From contig NZ_QJQX01000020.1 of NCBI RefSeq assembly GCF_013393185.1, forward strand, positions 1 through 39,568: 39,568 bases of DNA. Reading direction: 5' to 3'. Positions 25,132 through 32,558 of this stretch are shown piece by piece. The notes beneath the pieces were generated by a model. That model was not told the DNA's origin. It did no database searches and saw nothing but the letters and a program-made list of their open reading frames with translations. The DNA comes from Sphingobium lactosutens (GTDB lineage Bacteria > Pseudomonadota > Alphaproteobacteria > Sphingomonadales > Sphingomonadaceae). The position numbers were made by a program, and so were the translations under genes. Every line of letters begins with the position of its first letter. Positions within the stretch are counted from its first letter, which is position 1.

Positions 25132-25494
25132 ATGGTAAAGGTGATCGCGTTGCTGAAAAAGCGCGAGGGGATGAGCGTGGGGGATTTTATAGCCTACTAC
25201 GAAAATTTCCATTATCCGCTGGGGATGCGCCTGTTTCCGGAAATGAAGCGGCATATACGCAACTACTGCACGGGCGAAGCAGGCCGCGCGACCGGCGCCC
25301 TTGGGGCGGTAGACTGCATCACCGAAGTCTATTTCGACACAGTCGAGGATCGGGACACCATGTTTCGCCGTATGGCGGAAGATCCCGAACTCGAACGCGA
25401 ATTGTCCGCCGACGAAGAGCGGCTGTTCGATCGCTCCGCCATCCGCGTGCTCTTTGTGGAGGAAAGCGAGGTCGAGCTTCCCACAATAAAGTGA
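25132..25494 (+). CDS. EthD-domain protein
   Basis: A 120-residue dimeric alpha/beta-barrel-type protein: MVKVIALLKKREGMSVGDFIAYYENFHYPLGMRLFPEMKRHIRNYC, ending IRVLFVEESEVELP. The 'LLKKREGMSVGDFIAYYENFH' segment is the EthD signature, named from the ether-degradation cluster in which EthD accompanies a P450. EthD-like proteins are small accessory proteins or cyclase/decarboxylase relatives, often in catabolic clusters. ATG at 25132 was chosen, with GGGAGA 6 bases upstream; the ATG at 25126 is also possible. It probably shares a transcript with the aldehyde dehydrogenase, whose stop is 35 bases upstream. Confidence 0.8.
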   Translation: MVKVIALLKKREGMSVGDFIAYYENFHYPLGMRLFPEMKRHIRNYCTGEAGRATGALGAVDCITEVYFDTVEDRDTMFRRMAEDPELERELSADEERLFDRSAIRVLFVEESEVELPTIK

Positions 25495-25614
25495 CTTGTG
25501 GTTCATAATCTATTTGAGTGTTGGAAAGGCAAAGGTTATATCCACGTGACATTCTCGGATTTCGTCTCATTGCGTGGTGCGAATCCTGGTTCATTTGATT
25601 CATAGTGAGGTGAT

Positions 25615-26229
25615 ATGCCATTTGAGACCGGCTCAGAACTGGGTGCGCAGGCGCCTCTCATTGTTGGGCTGGGCGGCACCCTGCGGCCACAGTCTTCCAC
25701 CGAGCGTGTCATTCGCCTGGTGCTCGATAATGCGAGCAGCCTTGGAGCCAGGACACTGCAGTTCACGGGGGGCGAGCTAAACCTGCCACATTATGCTCCG
25801 GAAACAACTGAGAGGACCAACGAGGCCTCTCAACTCATCGAAGCTCTTCGCGATGCCGACGCGGTGGTGATCGGCTCGCCGGGCTACCATGGCGGCATTT
25901 CCGGGCTAGTGAAGAACGCTCTCGACTACACCGAGGACCTGTCCCGTGATGCACGAGTGTATTTAGACATGATGCCGGTGGGCTGCATTGCCACGGGCGC
26001 TGGCTGGCAAGGCGCCAACGGAACATTGGTCGCGCTGCGTGCTGTCACGCACTCTCTCAGAGGATGGCCGACGCCCATGGGAATCGCGGTGAACACCGCC
26101 GAGCCCGTTTTTGATGCCGACGGGAAATGCTTGAACGCGGGTCTGACATCCCAGGCAAAGATCATGGCGGAACAAATTCTCCGCTTTCTGCGCCGCGCGC
26201 GCGCAGAGGACTGGGGCGCGAACTCATAA
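25615..26229 (+). CDS. NADPH-dependent FMN reductase-like flavodoxin-fold protein
   Basis: A 204-residue flavoprotein. The phosphate-binding loop is GLGGTLRPQSSTERVI (18-33) and the second flavin loop is GSPGYHGGISGLVKNALDY. Related proteins (SsuE, azoreductase, chromate reductase types) reduce FMN or quinones with NAD(P)H. It could supply reduced flavin to a monooxygenase, although no flavin-dependent monooxygenase is in the window. Start is ATG at 25615 behind GTGAGGTG. An AT-rich gap of 120 bases separates it from the EthD gene, so it may have its own promoter. It ends 59 bases before a decayed IS5-family transposase. Confidence 0.85.
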   Translation: MPFETGSELGAQAPLIVGLGGTLRPQSSTERVIRLVLDNASSLGARTLQFTGGELNLPHYAPETTERTNEASQLIEALRDADAVVIGSPGYHGGISGLVKNALDYTEDLSRDARVYLDMMPVGCIATGAGWQGANGTLVALRAVTHSLRGWPTPMGIAVNTAEPVFDADGKCLNAGLTSQAKIMAEQILRFLRRARAEDWGANS

Positions 26230-26287
26230 ATCCTATTGAGCTGTCGACTTCATCGTGATCCTTGGGACATTCGGAAGCGCAGGGCTT

Positions 26288-27061
26288 ATGGCGCGGCGGC
26301 GATACGAGTTGACGGATAAGGAATGGGTCATCATTGAGCCGCTGCTGCCCAACAAGCTGCGCGGTGTGCCCCGGGTGGATGATCGGCGGGTTTTGAACGG
26401 CATCCTGTGGCGTTTCCGTTCCGGTGCGCCGTGGGCCGAGATTCCAGAGCGGTACGGTCCCTCGACGACCTGCTACAACCGCTTCGTCCGTTGGCGGAAG
26501 GCCGGTGTGTGGGACCGTCTGTTGGCGGCGGTTTCCACTGGCTTCAACGGGGAACTTCTGATGATCGATTCCGCCTGCATGCGCGTCCGCCTGCACGGTG
26601 CGGCGGGGAAAAAGGGGAGCCTGGAGATCATGGCATGGGACGTTCCCGACGCGGCGTTACAACAGAGCTCCACGCTCTTGTCGATGCTGATAGACGTACC
26701 GTCAGCTTGCGACTGACGGGAGGACAGGTCCACGATGCGTGCGAAGCCGAAGCCTTAATTGAGGCTGCTCCCGACGATGCCAACCGGCTGGGCCAAGGGT
26801 TATGACAGCACCGCAATGCCCAAGGCTGCGGCCGCCAGGAACATCTGGGTCAACAATCCCAATCAATAGAACCGTAAACAGCGCTTCGGGTTCTCCTCCT
26901 GGCTTTATTGCCAGCGTAGTCTCGTCGAGCGCTTTTTCAATCAGATCAAGCAATTCCGTACCATCGTCACCCGACAGAATAAGGATGCGGCCAACTATCT
27001 GGCGGCGATCAAGGTCGTCTGCATAGCCTCTCGTGCAATGCGTAATGAGACGGCGCCCTAG
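26288..27061 (+). pseudogene. IS5-family transposase remnant
   Basis: Three segments read as one IS5-family (IS427-like) DDE transposase. From ATG 26288: RRRYELTDKEWVIIEPLLP, CYNRFVRWRKAGVWDRLL, LLMIDSACMRVRLHGAAGKKG. After a shift near the G4-A5-G4 run at 26606: GDHGMGRSRRGVTTELHALVDAD. Shifted back near 26790: AKGYDSTAMPKAAAARNIWVNNP, an in-frame TAG at 26867, then WLYCQRSLVERFFNQIKQFR to the natural stop at 27059. Two compensating shifts and one nonsense codon make it inactive. Terminal inverted repeats were not found. It separates the left and right catabolic blocks. Confidence 0.88.
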
Positions 27062-27130
27062 TCTTGACGCAAGCGGTTGCCCCGGACTGGGCACCGCGAA
27101 CCTTAGATCGCCGAGCGACGATTCACGGTT

Positions 27131-27146
27131 ATGAACGAAGGTTCAT
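27131..27146. promoter_or_regulatory. Candidate operator: ATGAAC/GTTCAT inverted pair
   Basis: ATGAAC-GAAG-GTTCAT has perfect 6-base arms and a 4-base spacer. The longer form GTTATGAAC at 27128-27136 recurs in reverse complement as GTTCATAAC at 27211-27219, with a further ATGAAC at 27165-27170. Clustering is more notable than any single hexamer. They lie 160 or more bases upstream of the VOC gene; an activator or the end of a lost element are both possible. Confidence 0.4.
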
Positions 27147-27307
27147 GAAGGTGCCGTACTAGGTATGAACGATCTGTTGAGCAACCAGCCGCGATCTCGA
27201 CCAAAGAGGGGTTCATAACAATACACTTCCGTTTCAACGACTTAATTCCCATGTCTGGCGCGATGCGGGCAAATCTGGAAGTGGCGTAATCTGCAGGTTT
27301 TCATTTG

Positions 27308-27336
27308 TTGCGACGGTTTGGCCACTAAACTACACT
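27308..27336 (+). promoter_or_regulatory. Possible sigma70-type promoter of the VOC-amidohydrolase operon
   Basis: TTGCGA at 27308-27313 and TACACT at 27331-27336 are separated by 17 bases, followed about 36 bases later by the ATG at 27373. The match is moderate and made by eye. Confidence 0.35.
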
Positions 27337-27372
27337 GGGTGCCAGTTCACTAATAATACAGAGTGGAGCAGG

Positions 27373-28368
27373 ATGAGCGAGCCAGCGAGCCGTGGCGATC
27401 TGCCGATTATTAATACGCTGTATCACCCAACTTTTTTGACGGAAAGCAGGGAAGAAGTAGCGAAATTTTTCGAGCGCGTGTTCGGCGTGAAAAGCACGTT
27501 CCAGCGGACATATACGAGTTCGCCGGCACTTAAATATGACGAGGCCTATCCCCTCGACTATTCGCTCTACACCTGGATCGCCGATCTCTGGTTCGACGCG
27601 ATCGATCCACGTTTGTACAATTTTCATATGAGCGATCCGACCCGCTCTCTTAATAGGTTAAGCGAGCTGGCCTGGCTTATGCGCGATCCCGCCGCGGCGC
27701 TGGCAGCCTGTCTCAAGGCTGGAATTAGGGTTTATAGCCAAGCGGGCGAGGAGGTGCGCGAGGTGTCCCAGGCGACATCGGAGGCGATGCCGGGCATTCA
27801 CTGGCTCGTTACAGAGCCCGCAGACGCGGGGATGACCATGCTCCTCCTGATGATGGACCAGCCGCTCGGCGACGTTTTCGGCGAAGCGTTCGAGGATCCG
27901 AGATTGATTCAACATTATACGCCGCCAGAATATGAAAGCGCGGGTCCTCTCACGGTCGTTCGCACGGCGCACCACACGATTCTGACTGACGATTTGGAGA
28001 GAGCGCGCCGGTTCGTGAGGGCGATGGGTGGATCGGAGTTCAAACAGACGCATAATGCGGCGCTTAATACGGATAGTACATGGTTCGATCTGAACGGCGT
28101 TGTGCTCGAATATACCGTGCCGCTGGACGATTCCTCTCAAGCCATGGCCGAGTTCCGCCGCAAGCCATTTGGGCTGAGCGGCTTGGAGCAGAAGGACGTC
28201 TACCATAGTGTGACATTTGAGGTCGCGGACCTAGCCGCTGCAAGAAATCATCTGGCGCAGTGCGGGGTCGGGCTGGAGGCGGATACGGAACATTTGGTTC
28301 TGACCGATCCTCAGGACTGTCTGGGAATGCGATGGGGCTTCACAGACCAACCGAACAGAGCCGCCTGA
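27373..28368 (+). CDS. Two-domain VOC (glyoxalase / ring-cleavage dioxygenase fold) protein
   Basis: A 331-residue protein with two vicinal-oxygen-chelate modules. The first begins INTLYHPTFLTESREEVAKFFERVFG (about 13-38). The second begins VVRTAHHTILTDDLERARRFVRAMGG and ends VYHSVTFEVADLAAARNHLAQCGVGLE. Histidines at the starts of these strands could bind a divalent metal. The fold covers extradiol dioxygenases, glyoxalases, epimerases and some isomerases. It lacks the clear extradiol-dioxygenase signature, so I leave the reaction open. Start is ATG at 27373 behind GGAGCAGG. It is the first gene of the right block, 56 bases before the amidohydrolase. Confidence 0.75.
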   Translation: MSEPASRGDLPIINTLYHPTFLTESREEVAKFFERVFGVKSTFQRTYTSSPALKYDEAYPLDYSLYTWIADLWFDAIDPRLYNFHMSDPTRSLNRLSELAWLMRDPAAALAACLKAGIRVYSQAGEEVREVSQATSEAMPGIHWLVTEPADAGMTMLLLMMDQPLGDVFGEAFEDPRLIQHYTPPEYESAGPLTVVRTAHHTILTDDLERARRFVRAMGGSEFKQTHNAALNTDSTWFDLNGVVLEYTVPLDDSSQAMAEFRRKPFGLSGLEQKDVYHSVTFEVADLAAARNHLAQCGVGLEADTEHLVLTDPQDCLGMRWGFTDQPNRAA

Positions 28369-28424
28369 CAATCACAACATGATGCGCTGATACTGCCTCG
28401 AATCATTGGGCAAGGAGAAATAAA

Positions 28425-29579
28425 ATGGGTGTCGAACTACTTCCCACGCCAAACCTTTTTGAAAACCTCGCGCCGCCTCTTGAGCGCAAGCCGCAACCAG
28501 CGGGCAATATCAAGCTGCCGGCCGGGAGCGTCGTGGTGTCTTCAGACAACCATTGGTCTGTGGCCGACGATATTTTCTACGAGCGCTTTCCCGAACATCT
28601 GAAGGATCGTGCGCCGCGCGTTCGCCAAGAGCCCAATGGCGCCTTCGTGTTTGAGGTCGATAACAAGAGCCTGTTCAACAACAGCGGTACCACGGTCTTG
28701 GGCACCTATGACTCGCTACCGGGAAATCACCGGCTCGAGCCGCGGCTGCGGGATCTGGATATTGAAGGTGTCGAAAAGGAGATAGTCTTCACCAACGCCG
28801 TTGGCGTATTCTACGCCTATCCCGATCTTGAGGTGCGTGAATGGGCCTTCAAGATCTATAATGAGTATCTAGGTGAGCTTCAGGATAAGGCGCCGGGCCG
28901 CTTCTACGGCGTAGGTCTGATAAATTTCTGGGAACCCACTAAGACAGCAGAGTCGATCGCCCAGCTCAAGGCGCTCGGGATCAAGACCCTTCTGCTGCCT
29001 CAGAACCCTTACGGCGCGGACCGCCAGCCCCTCAGCTACTGCAGCCCGGATTGGGAACCGATGTGGCAAGCCATCGAAGATAGCGGTCTTCCCGTCTACT
29101 ATCATGTAGGCGAATTCGCAGCAGATGGACCGGGCGGCGTGGGATTGACGATGTTCGTCAGTTTCGGTCCGTTCCGCAAAAGTCTCGGCGAGCTCATTTT
29201 TGGAGGGATTTTCGATCGCCATCCTAAGCTGCGCGTCATCTTTGCCGAAGCCGATATCAACTGGATCCCAGGCGCGCTGCAGAGCGCAGACATGATCTAC
29301 GACACCTTCCGCAACGAACTCGACCCCGCGATCAAACATCGCCCGAGCCACTATTGGCATGAGAATTGTTACGCCACATTTATGTCAGATCCAATCGGGC
29401 TTCAGATGCTTGACAAAATTGGTGCTGATCGCGTGATGTGGGCAATGGACTATCCTCATCCGGAAAGCGTCTATGGTTGCGGCTGGGCCTCGCTAAAGGA
29501 GGTCATGGACAATGTTCCCTCCGAGGACGACGTCCGCAAAATCGTCGGCGGCACAGCGTTAAAGCTGTTCGGCCTCTAA
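28425..29579 (+). CDS. Amidohydrolase family protein (ACMSD-like)
   Basis: A 384-residue metal-dependent amidohydrolase_2 protein, a TIM barrel of the group that holds ACMSD and hydroxybenzoate decarboxylases. Candidate metal and catalytic residues are Asp41-Asn-His43 at the start of the barrel (in place of the usual HxH), His227 in VYYHVGEF, Glu275 in FAEADINW and Asp342 in WAMDYPHPES. Members decarboxylate aromatic or dienoic acids or hydrolyse C-C and C-N bonds. Which of these applies is not visible. Ribosome site AAGGAGAAATAAA precedes the ATG. It lies between the VOC gene and the Dld-type dehydrogenase, 29 bases before the latter, so they form an operon. Confidence 0.88.
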   Translation: MGVELLPTPNLFENLAPPLERKPQPAGNIKLPAGSVVVSSDNHWSVADDIFYERFPEHLKDRAPRVRQEPNGAFVFEVDNKSLFNNSGTTVLGTYDSLPGNHRLEPRLRDLDIEGVEKEIVFTNAVGVFYAYPDLEVREWAFKIYNEYLGELQDKAPGRFYGVGLINFWEPTKTAESIAQLKALGIKTLLLPQNPYGADRQPLSYCSPDWEPMWQAIEDSGLPVYYHVGEFAADGPGGVGLTMFVSFGPFRKSLGELIFGGIFDRHPKLRVIFAEADINWIPGALQSADMIYDTFRNELDPAIKHRPSHYWHENCYATFMSDPIGLQMLDKIGADRVMWAMDYPHPESVYGCGWASLKEVMDNVPSEDDVRKIVGGTALKLFGL

Positions 29580-29608
29580 CATGCTACCCGCAACGAGGAG
29601 GGGGCGCA

Positions 29609-31360
29609 ATGCCCCTTCCCTATGACAGTTCTATGCTAGACCGACGTTCCACATTTGGTCGCCCCGACAGCTCGCCTGCCGGCGAGCTTATCGGAGAATT
29701 GCGCTCGATCGTAGGGCGGCGCGCCGTGCTCACGGGCGCTGGCGCCGCACGGCGCTTCACGACCGGGTTCCGCGGAACTCATTGTGATGTACTTGCGGTC
29801 ATCATTCCCGGATCGCTCGTGCAGTTGTGGCGGTCGGTGCGCGCGTGCGTCGCGGCCCGCCGCATCGTCATCATGCAGGCCGCCAATACAAGCCTCACAG
29901 GCGGCGCCACGCCCACGGGCGCTTATGATCGGGAAGTCATCCTGATCAATATGATGCGCCTCAAGGGCGTGCGGCTGATGCGCGGGGGCGCTCAGGCGAT
30001 TGCGCTGCCCGGCACCACTTTATACGAGCTTGAATCAGCTCTCGATAAGGTAGGCCGCGAGCCGCATTCCGTGATCGGGTCCTCCTGTCTCGGCGCGTCG
30101 GTGATCGGCGGCATATGCAACAATTCAGGCGGGGCGCTGGTGCAGCGCGGCCCCGCCTACACCGAACTTTCCTTGTATGGGCAGGTTGGCGCCGATGGCG
30201 TCCTGAGGCTGGTGAACCATCTTGGCGTTGCTTTGCCCGATGACCCGGAAGCTGCGCTCTCGATGGTCGAGGCCGGTGACATTCGCGACAGCATGACCGA
30301 AGGCATGGATGCCGCTGCCTCCGACCGGGATTATGCGCACCAGGTGCGCCTCGTCGACGCCCCAACCCCGGCTCGATTTAACGCCAATCCCGAGCGCCTG
30401 TTCGAAGCGTCGGGCAGCGCCGGCAAGATGGTTGTTTTCGCGGTTCGGGTGGATAGTTTCGCGAAACCAAAACGGACTTCGGTTTTCTACATCGGGACGA
30501 ACGCAACGTCGGAACTAACACGGATCCGGCGGCACATCCTTTCCAGTTTCACGACGTTGCCGATCGCAGGCGAATATCTCCATCGCGAGGCCTTCGACTT
30601 GGCCGCGCGCTACGGCAAAGACACGTTCCTGGCGATCAAATATCTTGGGACGAAGCGGCTGCCCCATCTCTTTGCCTTAAAGGCTATGGTCGATCGCATC
30701 GCCAGATGCTTACCATTTGTTTCATCCCGTGCTGCGGATCATTTACTTCAGGCGGTCGGGCGCGCCTTCCCTGAACATCTGCCGCGCCGGATCCGCCATT
30801 TTCGCGATCGTTTCGAGCATCATCTCCTCCTCAAGGTCGGAGACGAAGCAATCGAAGAAACGAGCGAGTATCTTCAGCGCGCCTTTCCGGACGGCAAAGC
30901 CGACTATTTTGAATGCACGTCTGAGGAGGCGGAGGCGGCATTCCTGCACCGGTTCGCGGTCGCAGGCGCCGCCGTCAGACTCCACGCGCTAGACGCAAAC
31001 GCGATCGAAGATGTCGTCGCACTCGATATCGCCCTTCGGCGCAATGATCATGACTGGTTTGAACAACTTCCCGAGGCGGTCACCGCGAGCCTTTCGCACA
31101 AGCTCTATTACGGGCATTTCTTCTGCCACGTCTTCCACCAGGATTATGTGATCCGCAAAGGCCATCCCGCTGCTCCGGTCAAGGAGGCGCTGCTAGCGTT
31201 GCTTGAACAGCGCGGCGCGGAATATCCCGCCGAACACAATGTTGGGCATATTTACGAGGCTAAAGCCGCGCTCAAGGCGCATTACCGCAATCTCGACCCC
31301 TGCAACCATTTCAACCCGGGCATCGGACAGACCGAACGTGCCTTAAACGTACACCATTGA
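29609..31360 (+). CDS. Dld-type FAD-dependent D-2-hydroxyacid (D-lactate) dehydrogenase
   Basis: A 583-residue protein resembling E. coli D-lactate dehydrogenase Dld (571 residues), a peripheral membrane quinone reductase. The FAD-binding PCMH domain has VLTGAGAARRFTTGFRG, VIIMQAANTSLTGGATPTG and HSVIGSSCLGASVIGGICNNSGG. The membrane-binding domain follows, and the end has SLSHKLYYGHFFCHVFHQDYVIRKG and LDPCNHFNPGIGQTE. I chose ATG at 29609 with GAGGAGG upstream; an open extension to 29438 lies inside the amidohydrolase gene. In a catabolic block its substrate may be a 2-hydroxy acid other than lactate, or a lactate/2-hydroxyacyl fragment released by the pathway; this is inference. Confidence 0.9.
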   Translation: MPLPYDSSMLDRRSTFGRPDSSPAGELIGELRSIVGRRAVLTGAGAARRFTTGFRGTHCDVLAVIIPGSLVQLWRSVRACVAARRIVIMQAANTSLTGGATPTGAYDREVILINMMRLKGVRLMRGGAQAIALPGTTLYELESALDKVGREPHSVIGSSCLGASVIGGICNNSGGALVQRGPAYTELSLYGQVGADGVLRLVNHLGVALPDDPEAALSMVEAGDIRDSMTEGMDAAASDRDYAHQVRLVDAPTPARFNANPERLFEASGSAGKMVVFAVRVDSFAKPKRTSVFYIGTNATSELTRIRRHILSSFTTLPIAGEYLHREAFDLAARYGKDTFLAIKYLGTKRLPHLFALKAMVDRIARCLPFVSSRAADHLLQAVGRAFPEHLPRRIRHFRDRFEHHLLLKVGDEAIEETSEYLQRAFPDGKADYFECTSEEAEAAFLHRFAVAGAAVRLHALDANAIEDVVALDIALRRNDHDWFEQLPEAVTASLSHKLYYGHFFCHVFHQDYVIRKGHPAAPVKEALLALLEQRGAEYPAEHNVGHIYEAKAALKAHYRNLDPCNHFNPGIGQTERALNVHH

Positions 31361-31370
31361 GAAGCATTTG

Positions 31371-32510
31371 ATGTTAGATATCAGCCCATTCCCCATTTCG
31401 ATTTCTGAGGCCGCGCTCCAAACTCTCAAGGTCAGGCTTAAGGATGTCCGGTGGCCCGATGCGGAGACCGTCCCGGATTGGTCGCAAGGCGTACCGTTGG
31501 GTCAGATGAAATCGCTCGTCGAATATTGGCGCGATCATTATGACTGGCGCCGGTGCGAGGCGATGTTGAACGATTGGGGCCTGCTGGAAACACGGATTGA
31601 CGGGATCGACATCCGTTTCCTCCATATACGCTCTCCCCATCCCGAGGCGATGCCCCTGCTGCTGACGCATGGTTGGCCAGGATCGATAATCGAGTTCCAC
31701 AAGGTCATCGGTCCGCTCACCGAGCCCGAGCGCTTCGGGGGCGACAAGCGTGATGCTTTCCATCTCGTCATCCCCTGCCTCCCGGGCTACGGCTTCTCCG
31801 GCAAGCCGGTAACGCCAGGCTGGCAGTGCGAAAGGATCGCGTCCGCTTGGAATGAGTTGATGGATCGCCTGGGCTATGGGCATTATGTCGCACAGGGCGG
31901 CGACTGGGGCTCCATCGTTACGGTTGCGCTCGCGCGTATGGCGCCGGCCAGTCTACGTGCCGTTCATCTCAATCAGGTGCTCGTCATACCGTTCGATACC
32001 TCTGTCACGCCGGAGGACGAGGATCACAAAGCAGCTCTGGAGGCTCTTGTACGTTTCACATCGGCAGAATCGGGCTATGCCGCGATCCAGTCGACGCGGC
32101 CGCAGACGCTCGGTTATGGGCTGGCGGATTCCCCGGTGGGACAGGCCGCCTGGATATATGAGAAAATGCGTGCCTGGTCCGACTGTGCCGGCGATCCGCT
32201 CTCTGTCTTCAGCTATGATGAGTTGCTCGACAATATCATGCTCTATTGGCTGACGAACAGCGGTGCGTCGTCGGCGCGCCTTTACTGGGAAACCTCGGCC
32301 GCGGCCTACGGCCCGTCGAAAATCGAAATCCCCATCGGCTGCAGCATTTTTCCGAAGGAAAATCTGTTGGCGACGAGACGCCTTGCGGAAAAATATTACT
32401 CCAATATCATTCACTGGAATGAATTACCCAGAGGCGGGCATTTTCCCGCTTTTGAACAGCCGGATCTATTCACCCAAGAAATAAGATCGTGCTTCTCGAG
32501 CGTAAGATAA
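31371..32510 (+). CDS. Epoxide hydrolase (EHN domain, alpha/beta hydrolase)
   Basis: A 379-residue enzyme of the microsomal/juvenile-hormone epoxide hydrolase type. An N-terminal EHN domain (FPISISEAALQTLKVRLKDVRWPD, DHYDWRRCEAMLNDWGLLETRIDGIDIRFLHIRS) precedes the hydrolase core. The core has oxyanion motif HGWPGS, nucleophile Asp178 in GGDWGS, and catalytic His357 in RGGHFPAFEQP. It opens an epoxide to a vicinal diol through a covalent ester intermediate. An epoxide formed by the P450 at 6306 would be a plausible substrate, but the two genes are in different blocks. It begins 11 bases after the Dld gene and ends 48 bases before the third TonB receptor. Confidence 0.92.
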   Translation: MLDISPFPISISEAALQTLKVRLKDVRWPDAETVPDWSQGVPLGQMKSLVEYWRDHYDWRRCEAMLNDWGLLETRIDGIDIRFLHIRSPHPEAMPLLLTHGWPGSIIEFHKVIGPLTEPERFGGDKRDAFHLVIPCLPGYGFSGKPVTPGWQCERIASAWNELMDRLGYGHYVAQGGDWGSIVTVALARMAPASLRAVHLNQVLVIPFDTSVTPEDEDHKAALEALVRFTSAESGYAAIQSTRPQTLGYGLADSPVGQAAWIYEKMRAWSDCAGDPLSVFSYDELLDNIMLYWLTNSGASSARLYWETSAAAYGPSKIEIPIGCSIFPKENLLATRRLAEKYYSNIIHWNELPRGGHFPAFEQPDLFTQEIRSCFSSVR

Positions 32511-32558
32511 TATTCGAGCAACTATTCAACCATTAATGTGAGTACGGGGAGGATTGAA

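Larger units (their letters stand above)
27062..27372. other. Intergenic region before the right catabolic block
   Basis: About 311 bases with no gene. It contains four ATGAAC/GTTCAT half-sites within 86 bases (27131, 27141, 27165, 27211), including one close inverted pair, and a plausible promoter at 27308-27336. It should drive the whole plus-strand block that starts at 27373. Confidence 0.55.

Noticed and set aside
25615..26229. The FMN reductase-like protein as the missing F420-dependent enzyme
   Set aside because: It has flavodoxin-fold FMN loops of the NADPH:FMN reductase family, not the split-barrel or luciferase-like fold of known F420 enzymes.
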